Assembly: GCA_035628915.1 (NCBI GenBank)
Contig: DASPIW010000022.1
Span: 1-64,000 of the forward strand
DNA length: 64,000 nt
From: JARBUG01 sp035628915
Lineage (GTDB): Bacteria > Bacillota > Sulfobacillia > Symbiobacteriales > Symbiobacteriaceae
Direction of reading: 5' to 3'
Below the pieces are notes generated by a model. It made no database searches, had not been told where the DNA came from, and was given only the letters and a program-made list of their open reading frames with translations. Position numbers and translations under genes: made by a program. Positions 43,501 through 52,447 of this stretch are shown here, piece by piece (positions within the stretch are counted from its first letter, which is position 1; the number at the start of each line of letters is the position of its first letter).

Positions 43501-44871
43501 TTACCCGCGAGTCGCCATGATGCGATGATCGATCTCCGACACCATCTCCTGGTGCTCCGCCCACCACGCCGGGCTCAGCTGCGCATCCAACTCCCTGACC
43601 GTCTTGCCCTGCTGCTCCACCCACGTGTAATACTTCAGATTGTGCCACTGCCGCCGCATATCAGGCGTGCCGTCCTTGATCCAATCCGTCTTCTGCCCAT
43701 GGAAGATCGCGGCCAGGCGGGCGGCGGCCTCGGCATCATCCATCGCACCGTAGGTCTGCGTCATCTCAGCCATCACCGAATGGTAACGGTCAATCGCATC
43801 CGTACAAATGGTCACAATAACATCGTTCGCACCCAGATGGTAATGCTTCGCCGTCTTGATGGCGCCCAGCACATTGCACACGCCCGAAATCCCGAAGATG
43901 GACGCAAGCTTACCCACCTTCTCAGCCGGCACACCGAGCCGGACCAGGCGGTTCCAGCCCGGCTCCTCGGTCAGGAACTGCAGGCCCTTCTTGCACTCGA
44001 TGTCATCCAGGCACATGATGGCGTCCTGGTTCATGACGTTATGAATCCACGTCACGTGCTTATCGCCGATGCCCTGAATATCGTGACCGCCGTACCCGTT
44101 GTTGTAAAGCGTCGGGCACTGGGTCGGCTCCAGGCCCACCGTCCTGGCCTCCGGGAAAGCCTGCTTGATGCGGTCGCCCGCGGCAATCGTGCCGGCGGAG
44201 CCCATGGCCGAACAGTAGGCGGCGATCCGCCCATTGCCGATGCCCAGCTGCTGCAGCTCAGCAGCCAGCTCCACGATGGTGTTGCCGGTCACATGGTAGT
44301 GGAACCGGTAGTTGCCCATCACTTCAAACTGGTTCAGAATGCGGATGTTGGGGTCTTTCCGCAGTTCCCAGGTCTTGTCGTAGATCTCCTTAACGTTGGA
44401 CTCGCACCCCGGCGTCTTGATCACTGTGGCCCCGTAGGACTCGATGCGCTCGAAGCGCTCCCGGGACATCATCTCCGGCAGGACGACGATCGACCGGGTG
44501 CCCATGCGGCCCCCGACCCAGGCGCCGCCAATGCCGTAGTTGCCTGTCGACGGCCACACCACGGTATGCACGCGGGGATCGACCTGGCCGAAGAGCGTCA
44601 TCTCCGCCAGCACCGAATAGGCGGCGCCGACCTTGTGCGCCCCCGTGGGGAACTCCTTGCCGTACAGCACCACGATGGGCGCCTCCACCCCCGTCAGTTC
44701 CCGGGGCAGCACTTCATACCAGATGCGCCCCGTGGCCAGGTCGCGCCAACTGATGTTGTACAGGTTAATGGGATCCAGGGGATCCTTGGTCTTCATCTCT
44801 ATGGCTTTCGCCTTTATGGTGGGGTCGATTTTTTCGGGGTGTAGCATCTCTTCAAACGTCGGCCCGAGCAC
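43501..44871 (-). CDS. PLP-dependent enzyme, fold type II (cysteine-synthase superfamily)
   Basis: A 456-residue cytoplasmic enzyme. The PLP-binding lysine is in PTGAHKVGAAYSVLAEM near residue 80; PSTGNYGIGGAWVGGRMGTR near 110 and a glycine-rich phosphate loop (YCSAMGSAGTIAAGDRI) follow. It carries an N-terminal extension and a C-terminal tail of about 80 residues not found in ordinary cysteine synthases. The reaction is unknown; beta-replacement or elimination on an amino acid is typical of the superfamily. I use GTG 44871 because ATAGGAG lies eight bases before it. It is alone in its transcription unit. Confidence 0.82.
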   Translation of the reverse strand: MLGPTFEEMLHPEKIDPTIKAKAIEMKTKDPLDPINLYNISWRDLATGRIWYEVLPRELTGVEAPIVVLYGKEFPTGAHKVGAAYSVLAEMTLFGQVDPRVHTVVWPSTGNYGIGGAWVGGRMGTRSIVVLPEMMSRERFERIESYGATVIKTPGCESNVKEIYDKTWELRKDPNIRILNQFEVMGNYRFHYHVTGNTIVELAAELQQLGIGNGRIAAYCSAMGSAGTIAAGDRIKQAFPEARTVGLEPTQCPTLYNNGYGGHDIQGIGDKHVTWIHNVMNQDAIMCLDDIECKKGLQFLTEEPGWNRLVRLGVPAEKVGKLASIFGISGVCNVLGAIKTAKHYHLGANDVIVTICTDAIDRYHSVMAEMTQTYGAMDDAEAAARLAAIFHGQKTDWIKDGTPDMRRQWHNLKYYTWVEQQGKTVRELDAQLSPAWWAEHQEMVSEIDHRIMATRG

Positions 44872-45042
44872 AAAATCCACTCCTATCGGGGTCCGCTTTA
44901 CAGTCCCGCTTAATCTTTCCTCGACGTTTTAAATATTCCTTCCAGATCGGGACAGCACTACGAAGTTATGACTGTAGTGGGGCAGGGGATGCCGGGGCAT
45001 CGGTGGAAGTGATCGACCTGATGACTGCAATGGAGGGCGAAC

Positions 45043-45477
45043 ATGCAAATCCTCGTGGATGCCGATGCCTGCCCCGTCCTGGAGATCATCCGCCGCATCG
45101 GCGGCAAGGCGGGCGTGCGAGTGGTGACGGTTTCGTCGTTCCGGCACGAAATCGGCGGCCCGAACCACGTTATGGTCGGTCCGGAGCCTCAGGCGGCGGA
45201 CATGGCGATTATCAACCGGACGGTCCGGGGCGATCTGGTGGTGACCCAGGACTGGGGACTCGCGGCCCTGGTGCTCGCCAAAGGCGCCCACGCACTGAGC
45301 CCCTGGGGGCACCGCTTCCGCCACGACGAAATGGACGGGCGCCTGGCCCAGCGGGCCCTGAACGCCCGCCTGCGGCGCGGCGGCGTGCGCATGCCCGGCC
45401 CCAAGCGGCGCACCGCTGACGATGACCGGGCCTTTGCCGAGGCCCTGGAGCAGCTTCTGGCGGAATTGAGCAGGTAA
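45043..45477 (+). CDS. UPF0178 (DUF188) protein, YqxD/YaiI-like
   Basis: A 144-residue soluble protein with the family pattern: MQILVDADACPVLEIIRRI with conserved aspartates, DMAIINRTVRGDLVVTQDWG and the C-terminal RRTADDDRAFAEALEQLL. The fold is PIN-nuclease-like, and the acidic residues could hold metal, but no activity is established. SD GGAGGG lies upstream. It lies 58 bases before ppnP in the same direction. Confidence 0.88.
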   Translation: MQILVDADACPVLEIIRRIGGKAGVRVVTVSSFRHEIGGPNHVMVGPEPQAADMAIINRTVRGDLVVTQDWGLAALVLAKGAHALSPWGHRFRHDEMDGRLAQRALNARLRRGGVRMPGPKRRTADDDRAFAEALEQLLAELSR

Positions 45478-45535
45478 ACGATGGGCGATCACGAACTCAT
45501 TTCCGGGCACTGAACCTGACGAGGAGGTAGTCTGC

Positions 45536-45850
45536 ATGTCGCAATTTGAAGGAGTCACCGTCGCCAAGCCCGCCAACATTTACTTCGACGGGAAGGTCAC
45601 CAGCCGTACCGTTCTTTTCCCTGACGGGACCAAGAAGACCCTGGGTATCATGCTGCCCGGCGAGTACGAGTTCGGCACCGCTGCCGCGGAGATCATGGAG
45701 ATCCAGTCCGGCACGCTGGACGTTCTGCTGCCCGGCGAAACCGAGTACAAGCGGTTCGTGGGCCCGACCGAGTTCCACGTTCCGGCCAACAGTAAGTTCG
45801 GCCTGAAAGTCCAGACGGTCACCGATTATGTCTGCTCTTACATCAAGTAG
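45536..45850 (+). CDS. ppnP: Pyrimidine/purine nucleoside phosphorylase PpnP
   Basis: A 104-residue cupin that phosphorolyses a range of nucleosides to base and ribose-1-phosphate (YaiE family, formerly DUF1255). Typical segments are VAKPANIYFDGKVTSRTVLF, KTLGIMLPGEYEFGTAAAEI and TEFHVPANSKFGLKVQTVTD. The ATG follows GAGGAGG. It is closed by a strong terminator and could form a small unit with the YqxD-like gene. Confidence 0.92.
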   Translation: MSQFEGVTVAKPANIYFDGKVTSRTVLFPDGTKKTLGIMLPGEYEFGTAAAEIMEIQSGTLDVLLPGETEYKRFVGPTEFHVPANSKFGLKVQTVTDYVCSYIK

Positions 45851-45858
45851 ATGAGTAA

Positions 45859-45890
45859 AGCGGGCGGGAGCTGATCCCGCCCGCTTCTTT
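45859..45890 (+). terminator. Terminator of ppnP
   Basis: AGCGGGCGGGA and TCCCGCCCGCT form an 11-bp stem with a 5-base loop, followed by TCTTT. Confidence 0.88.
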
Positions 45891-46236
45891 ATGCTGCGGC
45901 CTGCCGAACAAACGCTTCCGCCCGCTGCCGGATGCCCAGCAGCATCTTGCGCTGCATGATGACGCCGCCCTTGTCGCCGAACGCATCCCACATGAACCAG
46001 TTGAGGAAAGTGGCGGGCCCGTAATCGATGTGGCTCCGGGTAATCAGCCAGGTGGTGTTGGCACCGGCGGGCTAGAGGTAGAAGACCCGCCGCCGCGACC
46101 GTCGCCCATCTGTACGAGCCAGGGCCATACTGCCTCCGGCGGCGCCCCAACGGTGAAGCCGGCGCTGGAGCAGGAGCCAGCCGAGGATCAGGGTTCCGGC
46201 AAGCAGGATCATGATGGCGGCAGTAACCACGGTCAT
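45889..46236 (-). pseudogene. SRPBCC-family membrane protein remnant with two internal deletions
   Basis: From ATG 46236 the frame reads a membrane segment (VTAAIMILLAGTLILGWLLL, then QRRLHRWG), as in SRPBCC proteins with an N-terminal anchor. The next recognisable piece is in another frame, APPEAVWPWLVQMGDGRGG, a hallmark of the family's ligand domain. The original frame then resumes at VFYL, meets a TAG (46074-46072) where homologues have glutamate, and continues PAGANTTWLITRSHIDYGPA to the C-terminal QRKMLLGIRQRAEAF. About 35 and 80 residues appear to be missing at the two joints. These missing lengths come from memory of the family, not an alignment. Non-functional by inference. Confidence 0.78.
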
Positions 46237-46369
46237 ACCTCCTCATACGTTCTAGGTTTACTGTACATCGGGTCACCAAACTAGTCCTGAACGTGTCCTG
46301 AACGAGAGGGGATGTTCAGCCGGAAACGAATTGTAGAGCATGAAAAGTCCGAGCAAGGAGGATCACGAC

Positions 46370-47245
46370 ATGCCCTTGTACGGAGGCATTGAAGCGGGCG
46401 GTACCAAGTTCGTGTGTGCGGTTGGCACCGGCCCTGACGACCTGCGGGCTGTGGAGCGCTTCCCTACCACTTCCCCTGATGAGACGATTGACCGCGTGGT
46501 GGAGTTCTTCCGCAATCAGCCGGAGCCGGTGGTCGCGGTGGGCATTGGTTCGTTCGGGCCGGTCGACCCCAACCCGGCTTCGCCGAGGTACGGCTGGATC
46601 ACCTCCACCCCCAAGCCCGGCTGGCGCAACACCGACCTGCGGGGGCGGGTGCAGGCCGCGTTGGGCGTGCCGATCGGTTTTGACACCGACGTCAACGCCG
46701 CCGCGCTGGGCGAGCACCGTTGGGGCGCCGCGCGGGGGCTGGATACCTTCATGTATCTCACGGTTGGCACGGGCATTGGCGGGGGCGTGATGGTCGGGGG
46801 GCAGCTGTTGCACGGGCTGATCCACCCCGAGCTGGGCCACATTCCCGTCGCCCGGCGGGCGGATGACCCATATGACGGCACCTGCCCGTACCATGGCGAC
46901 TGCCTGGAGGGATTGGCCGCCGGCCCCGCCATGGAACGTCGGTGGGGCGCCCGCGCCGAGACGCTGCCTGCCGGGCATCCGGCGTGGGACCTGGAGGCTC
47001 ATTATCTGGCCCAGGGGCTGGCTTCGTTCATTTGCACGCTTTCGCCGCAACGAATCATCCTGGGCGGTGGGGTGATGCAGCAGGAGCACCTGTATCCTCT
47101 GGTGCGGGGGAAGGTGCGTTCGGCGTTGAACGGCTACGTGCAGTCGCCGCTCATTCTCGAGCGCACGGAGGAGTACATCGTGGCGCCGGGGCTGGGCAGC
47201 CGAGCGGGCGTTCTGGGGTGTATCGCCCTGGCTCAGGGGGCCTGA
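46370..47245 (+). CDS. ROK-family fructokinase
   Basis: A 291-residue sugar kinase. It has the ATP motif [16 protein letters not shown] at the N-terminus, [20 protein letters not shown] and the catalytic/glycine motif [20 protein letters not shown]. The ROK zinc site is complete (HPELGHIPV, then [16 protein letters not shown]). The zinc-binding pattern and length match bacterial ROK fructokinases (Bacillus type). ATG 46370 follows AAGGAGGATCACGAC. No sugar transporter is adjacent. Confidence 0.88.
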   Translation: MPLYGGIEAGGTKFVCAVGTGPDDLRAVERFPTTSPDETIDRVVEFFRNQPEPVVAVGIGSFGPVDPNPASPRYGWITSTPKPGWRNTDLRGRVQAALGVPIGFDTDVNAAALGEHRWGAARGLDTFMYLTVGTGIGGGVMVGGQLLHGLIHPELGHIPVARRADDPYDGTCPYHGDCLEGLAAGPAMERRWGARAETLPAGHPAWDLEAHYLAQGLASFICTLSPQRIILGGGVMQQEHLYPLVRGKVRSALNGYVQSPLILERTEEYIVAPGLGSRAGVLGCIALAQGA

Positions 47246-47409
47246 ATACCAATGCGAAAGGCCTGCATCCCGTCCTGCGGGAGCTGAAGCTCGAGTTGAC
47301 CACGCCGTCAGTCATTTGATCCCAAAACTGATCTGTAACCCGGCATGATTCGCGCGGGAAAGGGAGATCGTACTCCTTGGCTCTCATAAAGAACAAAGGA
47401 GTGATCCCT

Positions 47410-48111
47410 TTGCAGTTCGGCGCTCATGAAGCGATGGAAACGCATGAGATCTTGATGGAAAAGATCAATACCATCTCCCACTATGCCCTCTACGCGAGAG
47501 CAACCCAGACCCCGCAGCTGCGGGAGATGATCACCCGCCATTTGCAGGAAGCGATCCGCTCCTACAACGAGGTCGTCTCGCTCACGCGTGGCAACACCCG
47601 GTTCACGCCCATCTCCCCCACCGCCAACATTGGCGATATGAACCGCCAGCAGGTGCAGTACGGCCTGCATAACCCCCAGCAGATGGCCCCGCAGGCCGAC
47701 AGCGTGCTGAGCGATGTGGAGATCGTCACCGCCATGCTGCTGAGCCATAAGAACGGCGCCAAGAGCGCCATGTGGGCGAGCCTGGAGTGCGCCGACCCGA
47801 ACCTGCGCCGGGCGCTGCTGAACAGCGCCGTGGCATGCAATAACCACGCGTACGAGGTCTTCCTGTTCATGAACCAGCAGGGCATCTACCAGGTACCGAC
47901 CCTGAACAGGCAGACCGCCGACACACTCCTCCACACCTACCAGCCTGCCGGCACCGCCATGACCGGCCAGTTCGGCCAGTTTACAGGCGCCGGCCAGGGA
48001 ATCGGGGGCTACACGAGCCCAACCCTGGGCATGGGCGGCATGACCACCGGCATGGTCGGCCAGACCGGCGGGTTGGGCCTGGATAACGCCCAGACTCAGT
48101 ACCGGCAGTAA
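47410..48111 (+). CDS. CotF-like spore coat protein
   Basis: A 233-residue protein of the CotF/YhcQ type (ferritin-like helical domain). It shows HEILMEKINTISHYALYARA, TPQLREMITRHLQEAIRSYN and VLSDVEIVTAMLLSHKNGAK near residue 105. A glycine/glutamine-rich tail (GQFGQFTGAGQGIGGYTSPT) follows. Such proteins are made in the mother cell and placed in the coat. I use TTG 47410, five bases after AAAGGAGTGAT; the frame is open to 47377. No sigma-K promoter could be assigned with confidence. Confidence 0.82.
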   Translation: MQFGAHEAMETHEILMEKINTISHYALYARATQTPQLREMITRHLQEAIRSYNEVVSLTRGNTRFTPISPTANIGDMNRQQVQYGLHNPQQMAPQADSVLSDVEIVTAMLLSHKNGAKSAMWASLECADPNLRRALLNSAVACNNHAYEVFLFMNQQGIYQVPTLNRQTADTLLHTYQPAGTAMTGQFGQFTGAGQGIGGYTSPTLGMGGMTTGMVGQTGGLGLDNAQTQYRQ

Positions 48112-48246
48112 AGTCCCTTCTGATGCGAACAGCGGTGCCGACCCTGCACCCGACCAGAAGATGCCAGCCCAATTTTGCACAAGTGCGGGACCGGTCTGGC
48201 CGCTTCTGTCCGCCTTCATGGCCCTGAAAGGATCACCAGACGGTTT

Positions 48247-48288
48247 AGCTGCCGGCTCGGTCGCGCTTTAACGTGTAGCCGGCAAGCT
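48247..48288. promoter_or_regulatory. Inverted repeat downstream of cotF
   Basis: AGCTGCCGGCT (48247-48257) and AGCCGGCAAGCT (48277-48288) pair with one bulged A around a 19-base loop. It lies directly before the terminator at 48297 and could form a tandem hairpin with it. Confidence 0.45.
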
Positions 48289-48296
48289 CAAAAATC

Positions 48297-48338
48297 ACCG
48301 GGCGCCAGGGAGTTCTCTGGCGCCCGGTTCTCTGTTTC
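48297..48338 (+). terminator. Likely terminator of cotF
   Basis: ACCGGGCGCCAG and CTGGCGCCCGGT form a perfect 12-bp stem with an 8-base loop, followed by TCTCTGTTTC. It lies 185 bases after the cotF stop. Confidence 0.7.
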
Positions 48339-48451
48339 AGCCTGACCGCCACTTCCTACATGCAAAGAAATATGTAACCTCCCGTTCGATCCCGATCGAC
48401 AAACTTTTTCAGGGAATTCATATATCCTTACTGTTGGAGGTGAGAGGTTTC

Positions 48452-50779
48452 ATGATCCGACGCATCATTGGTGCCGGTATCGCAGTGCTGATGACCCTCA
48501 GTCTCGCCGCAGGGGCCGCACAGGCCGCCGACCCGGTTACAGAGGTCGCCGAACCGTCCCCGCTGGCCGAGCCGGCCAAGGAGTCCCCGATCCCCATGCC
48601 CCCCCGCCCGGGCCACGAGCCCCAGCCCCTTCCCGAGCCTCGCATTACGAGCGACCAGGCCCGGGAGTATCTGAAAGCGTTCTTCGTCCTGCCCGCCGAG
48701 TCCGACAGAGTTCAGCTGGAGTTCAACCTGTCCAGCCGGGGGACAACCCCTGTATGGGATCTCAACATCACCATCAGCGAAAATAACGGCAGCATGGGCA
48801 CCACGCTGGCGACGGTCGATGCGCTGACCGGCCGCATTCTCCAGTACAGCGGCCTCGGCTTCATTCCGACCCCGGTTCGGACAGGCCCCTTGGTGGGCCC
48901 CAGGTCCGAGGAGGATGCCCGGGCCCGGGCCTGGGCCCTGGTGACGAAAATGGCCCCCGAGCGGGCGGCCAACCTGCGCGAGCCCGAGAAGGCGCCCGGC
49001 GACATGGGTCCGTACCAGCCCTTCTGGGGCGAGAACGGGACCGCTGACGCCTACCATTTCAGCTGGATCGAGTACCGCGACGGCATTGCGGTGCCGTTCA
49101 GCAGCATCAGCGTGGGCGTCCACAAGCAGACCCTGCAGTACCTGAGCCTGCACGTCAACCTGGTGGACGAGGGCCTCAAGTTCCAGGCCGGTCCGGCCAA
49201 GGTGACGCCCGAGGAGGCGATGAAGGTCTGGCAGGCCGAAGTGAAGCCCCAGCTGTCCTACCAGGCGATCACGAACTACTTCCCCTTTGACCCCACCCCG
49301 GTGAGCGGCTACCGGCTGCTTTACACCTTCGGCGAGTTGGGCCGCATGGTCGATGCGACCACGGGCAGGTGGGCAGAGGAGTCCAACCCGTACCCGCGCC
49401 CCGCTCAGCCGGCGGTGAAGCCCGGCGAGCCGCAGCCTGTGCCGGCAGGCAACGTGAAGCCGGTGGTGCCCGAGGCGCTGCCTCTGACCCCCGAAGCGGC
49501 ACAGAAGTTGGCCCGTACCCTGCTTGAAATCCCGGCCGACGTGTCCTTGCGGACCGAGCCCAGCATGTTCGATGAAGAGAACCAGATTCGGTTCCACTAC
49601 GGCGATCGTTCGGGATCCGCGAGCATCCAGTTCGACCAGAAGACTGGCCTGATCCGGGGCGCCTGGCGGCACACCCCCCGGCCCGAACCCCCGCCCCTGA
49701 ACGAGACCGAAGGCCAGCAGGTGACGCCGGAGATGGAGGAGCAGGCCCGCAGTGCGGCCATTGCCGTGGTGCAGACCTACTACAGCCACGTCCGCGATCA
49801 GCTGCGGCTTGATTCGGGGCTGGAGTCCTGGGGACCGCCCAACCAGCCCACCGGTCGTTTTCGCTTCGTGCGGTACGTAAATGACCTGCCCGTCCCTAAT
49901 GACGTGGTCCACGTCACTATCGACCTGCAGACCATGAAGTGGCGGGATATCAACGCCAACTGGACGTCTGGCATCACCTTCCCGAATCCGGCCGGGGCCG
50001 TTGGGGCGGAGAAGGCCAGGGAGATCTTCATGGCCGACCGCAAGCCGGTGCTGGTCTACCGGCCGATCTACCAGCCCATGGGCGATGACCCGTACAGGCG
50101 CGGCATGCCCCGGATCGCCGAGGCTCAGCTTGTCTATGCCCTGCGGCCCGAGAGCGGGTTCTATCAGGTCGATGCGTTGACGGGTGGGGGCGTCGGCTGG
50201 GACGGCCATTCGATGCCGGATATGGCCGCCGCTCAGAAGAAGGTGGCTGGCCACTGGGCGGAGGGCGAACTGCAGTTCATCCTTAGCCGCCAGATCATCC
50301 GGCCCGAGCAGATCAACCCCGATGCGCCCCTGACCCGCAGCCAGGCGGCAGCCTTGCTGGTAGTCCGGAGCCGTGACTATTACAGCAGCGGCCCGCGGTC
50401 ACCGCAGATGCCCTTCACCGATCTGACGCCGGGCAGCGCCGGGTACGCCGCCGTGCGGGTGGCCTGGCTGCAGGGCTGGCTCCGGCCCCTGACTGACGAG
50501 ACGACCTTCCGGCCTGACGCGCCGGTCACCCGGGCGGAGTTCGCTGTCTGGGCGGCCCGGGCCCTGGGCCTGGGCGAACTGGCCCGCTCGGGCATCAAGG
50601 TGGAGAGCGAGTACACCGACCTGGCGGGGCTGACGGCTGAGCAGCGGAACGCGGTGACGTTCCTGCGGGCCATGGGCCTGCTGGGCCCGTCGCAGACCTA
50701 CCGGGGCAACGATCCGCTCACCCAGGCGGAAGGCGCCGCCCTGACGGTCCGGATCTACAACTACCTGCTGGTGAAGTAA
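48452..50779 (+). CDS. Exported YcdB/YcdC-like protein with three SLH domains
   Basis: A 775-residue secreted surface protein. Order: signal peptide (IRRIIGAGIAVLMTLSLAAG, cleavage near AQAADP), a proline-rich stretch, then two to three YcdB/PepSY-like repeats (for example WGENGTADAYHFSWIEYRDG and ESWGPPNQPTGRFRFVRYVN). Three S-layer-homology modules form the C-terminus (residues about 595-775: HWAEGELQFILSRQIIRPEQ; FTDLTPGSAGYAAVRVAWLQ; YTDLAGLTAEQRNAVTFLRA). SLH modules bind pyruvylated cell-wall polymer, so the protein is anchored outside the cell. Ligand or enzymatic role unknown. ATG 48452 follows GGAGGTGAGAGG; the frame is open to 48434. Confidence 0.87.
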   Translation: MIRRIIGAGIAVLMTLSLAAGAAQAADPVTEVAEPSPLAEPAKESPIPMPPRPGHEPQPLPEPRITSDQAREYLKAFFVLPAESDRVQLEFNLSSRGTTPVWDLNITISENNGSMGTTLATVDALTGRILQYSGLGFIPTPVRTGPLVGPRSEEDARARAWALVTKMAPERAANLREPEKAPGDMGPYQPFWGENGTADAYHFSWIEYRDGIAVPFSSISVGVHKQTLQYLSLHVNLVDEGLKFQAGPAKVTPEEAMKVWQAEVKPQLSYQAITNYFPFDPTPVSGYRLLYTFGELGRMVDATTGRWAEESNPYPRPAQPAVKPGEPQPVPAGNVKPVVPEALPLTPEAAQKLARTLLEIPADVSLRTEPSMFDEENQIRFHYGDRSGSASIQFDQKTGLIRGAWRHTPRPEPPPLNETEGQQVTPEMEEQARSAAIAVVQTYYSHVRDQLRLDSGLESWGPPNQPTGRFRFVRYVNDLPVPNDVVHVTIDLQTMKWRDINANWTSGITFPNPAGAVGAEKAREIFMADRKPVLVYRPIYQPMGDDPYRRGMPRIAEAQLVYALRPESGFYQVDALTGGGVGWDGHSMPDMAAAQKKVAGHWAEGELQFILSRQIIRPEQINPDAPLTRSQAAALLVVRSRDYYSSGPRSPQMPFTDLTPGSAGYAAVRVAWLQGWLRPLTDETTFRPDAPVTRAEFAVWAARALGLGELARSGIKVESEYTDLAGLTAEQRNAVTFLRAMGLLGPSQTYRGNDPLTQAEGAALTVRIYNYLLVK

Positions 50780-50782
50780 CAG

Positions 50783-50816
50783 ACGAGGAGCGAGGCCGCC
50801 GGGCCTCGCTCCTCGT
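50783..50816 (+). terminator. Long hairpin after the SLH protein gene
   Basis: ACGAGGAGCGAGGCC and GGCCTCGCTCCTCGT form a perfect 15-bp stem with a 4-base loop, four bases past the stop. It is followed by ATTACCG, with no U-run. Confidence 0.6.
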
Positions 50817-50915
50817 ATTACCGTATCTCGCCGAGGAAGCGCCGGTAGGCGATCTTGAGTAAGCCAAGGCACTAGTGACGAAGGCGGCAAGGCGATTGAT
50901 ATCTGGTGGTACCTC

Positions 50916-52292
50916 CTACAGGAGCCCGGTCAGCTTCCACCACGGGATCTCTACCAGCACAGTGACAACAAAGACGAAAATCGTCAGCGGTATGCCGAGC
51001 CTGGTCGCCTCACGGCCGGTATACCCGCCGCCGGCTTCGCCGACGCCAATCAGAATGGTCATCTGGTGGAACGGCAGAATCCAATGCATATACAGCGCCG
51101 AATAGACCAGCAGCGACGGAACCATGGGGTCCCATCCTGCCGGCGCCGCATAGAGCAGCAAGGTGGGCGCCACGATGCCGTAGACCGCCATGACGCTGCC
51201 CAGCACCATGTGCACGGCGATGGACGCCGCCGTTGCCAGGAGGGCGAACACCCAGGGGTTAGCCGGCACACTCGCCGGCAGCACCGACGTCGCCACCCAG
51301 TTGTTCATGCCCGAGACTTCGCCCACCTTGCCAATCGCCATGGCCGCCGTCAGGAACAGGAGCGTACCCACGGGCACCTGCGTGAAAGAGGACGGCGTGA
51401 GCACATCGCCGACCCGGGGCAGGCTCAGTCCCACTACGATCAGGGCGGCCACCCACCCGGGGTGGATGTGGTGAAGCGAATCCGTGGCCCACAGTAGCAC
51501 CGCGAGGCCCACCCAGAAGGCCGCGCGCTTCTCCGTCCCGGTGAGGGGCCCCAGCTCGCGCAACCGCTGGCGAATGGGCGCCTTGTCCAGCACAAACGGA
51601 ACGCTGGGCTTAAACAGCTTGAGCTGGAGCAGGCAGGTGGCCGCAGTCGCGACAATGCCGGGCACGCTCATATGCTTGACCCAATCAAGCCAAGTCAGCG
51701 AGCGGGCGCCGATGGTGCTGGCCAGGACATTCATGGTGCTGTCGCCGGTCAGCAGGATCATCGAACCGCCGGCGGCGCTGGCGAAGACCGCCAGGCCGAT
51801 ATTGGCTGCATCCGGCCCGGGCAGGCCAGCGCTCTTGATGATGACGCTCATGACCGACATGATCAGAAAGACCCGGGGGAACGGATGGGGAATGAAAAAG
51901 CTCAGCAGGACGCCCAACACATACGCTGAAACGATCACGCCGGTAAATGAGTTGACGTACTTCAAAATGAAATGGTAGGAGATGCGCTGGCCGAGGCCGG
52001 AATCCTGCACCGCCGCCCCGATGAGGAAGCCGCCGATGACCAGGTAGACCAGCGGCGAGGACCAGAGCGAGAAGACCACCTCAGCCGGGGCCGCCTTGAG
52101 CAGCACCCAGCCGACCAACATGAGCAGCGAGGTGTAGCCCGGCTGCACGACCCCGGCAGCCCACCACACGACGCCGAAGAGGCTGACCGCGAGACTGCGC
52201 TGCCCCGCGACGGTGAGCCCGTCGAAGTCAGCGCCCAGAACCAATAATGCTACCAGGATGCCGCTTACCATGCCGATGTCGCGTCGCGCCAA
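50916..52292 (-). CDS. SLC13/DASS-family anion transporter
   Basis: A 458-residue inner-membrane symporter with about 12 hydrophobic segments. The first half has SLWSSPLVYLVIGGFLIGAA and FASAAGGSMILLTGDSTMNV; the second half has VHMVLGSVMAVYGIVAPTLL. Members carry dicarboxylates, sulfate or other anions with sodium. Unlike the fusion at 18785 it has no sensor domain. The TTG start at 52292 lies eight bases after AGGAGG; the frame is open to 52325. It is alone, between convergent and divergent neighbours. Confidence 0.83.
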   Translation of the reverse strand: MARRDIGMVSGILVALLVLGADFDGLTVAGQRSLAVSLFGVVWWAAGVVQPGYTSLLMLVGWVLLKAAPAEVVFSLWSSPLVYLVIGGFLIGAAVQDSGLGQRISYHFILKYVNSFTGVIVSAYVLGVLLSFFIPHPFPRVFLIMSVMSVIIKSAGLPGPDAANIGLAVFASAAGGSMILLTGDSTMNVLASTIGARSLTWLDWVKHMSVPGIVATAATCLLQLKLFKPSVPFVLDKAPIRQRLRELGPLTGTEKRAAFWVGLAVLLWATDSLHHIHPGWVAALIVVGLSLPRVGDVLTPSSFTQVPVGTLLFLTAAMAIGKVGEVSGMNNWVATSVLPASVPANPWVFALLATAASIAVHMVLGSVMAVYGIVAPTLLLYAAPAGWDPMVPSLLVYSALYMHWILPFHQMTILIGVGEAGGGYTGREATRLGIPLTIFVFVVTVLVEIPWWKLTGLL

Positions 52293-52385
52293 CAATCTGA
52301 CCTCCTGAGCGTGGATGAAAGGCAAGAATCGGGGGTCATCTGAATCGCGAGCCCGCCAAATGAACCTTTAGGTATTGATTAAGAG

Positions 52386-52399
52386 TCATGATATCATGA
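52386..52399. promoter_or_regulatory. 14-bp palindrome upstream of hflK
   Basis: TCATGATATCATGA is a perfect palindrome about 50 bases before the hflK start, in the divergent region shared with the SLC13 gene. It may be an operator. A related half-site, GAGTCATGA, occurs in the palindrome at 54411-54422. Confidence 0.4.
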
Positions 52400-52447
52400 A
52401 ACCGTGCGGAGAAAGCATAGGTGGCGGTCAGTAACAGGAGGGTAACG

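Larger units (their letters stand above)
48112..48451. other. Intergenic region with two hairpins
   Basis: About 340 bases between cotF and the SLH protein gene. It holds the two inverted repeats listed separately and, near its end, the SD of the SLH gene. No coding frame is convincing. Confidence 0.5.

Noticed and set aside
45497..46279. A 260-codon minus-strand frame over ppnP and the SRPBCC remnant
   Set aside because: It crosses ppnP on the wrong strand. Only the 45889-46236 part has family-like sequence, and that is in other frames, described as a pseudogene.
48428..50254. A 608-codon open frame antisense to the SLH/YcdB-like gene
   Set aside because: It mirrors the sense gene's codons in GC-rich DNA, has no SD and shows no family motif, while the sense frame has a signal peptide and SLH modules.
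50817..50915. Short minus-strand peptide reading LLKIAYRRFLGEIR after the SLC13 stop, as a gene remnant
   Set aside because: Only about 17 codons between stops; too little to name a family.
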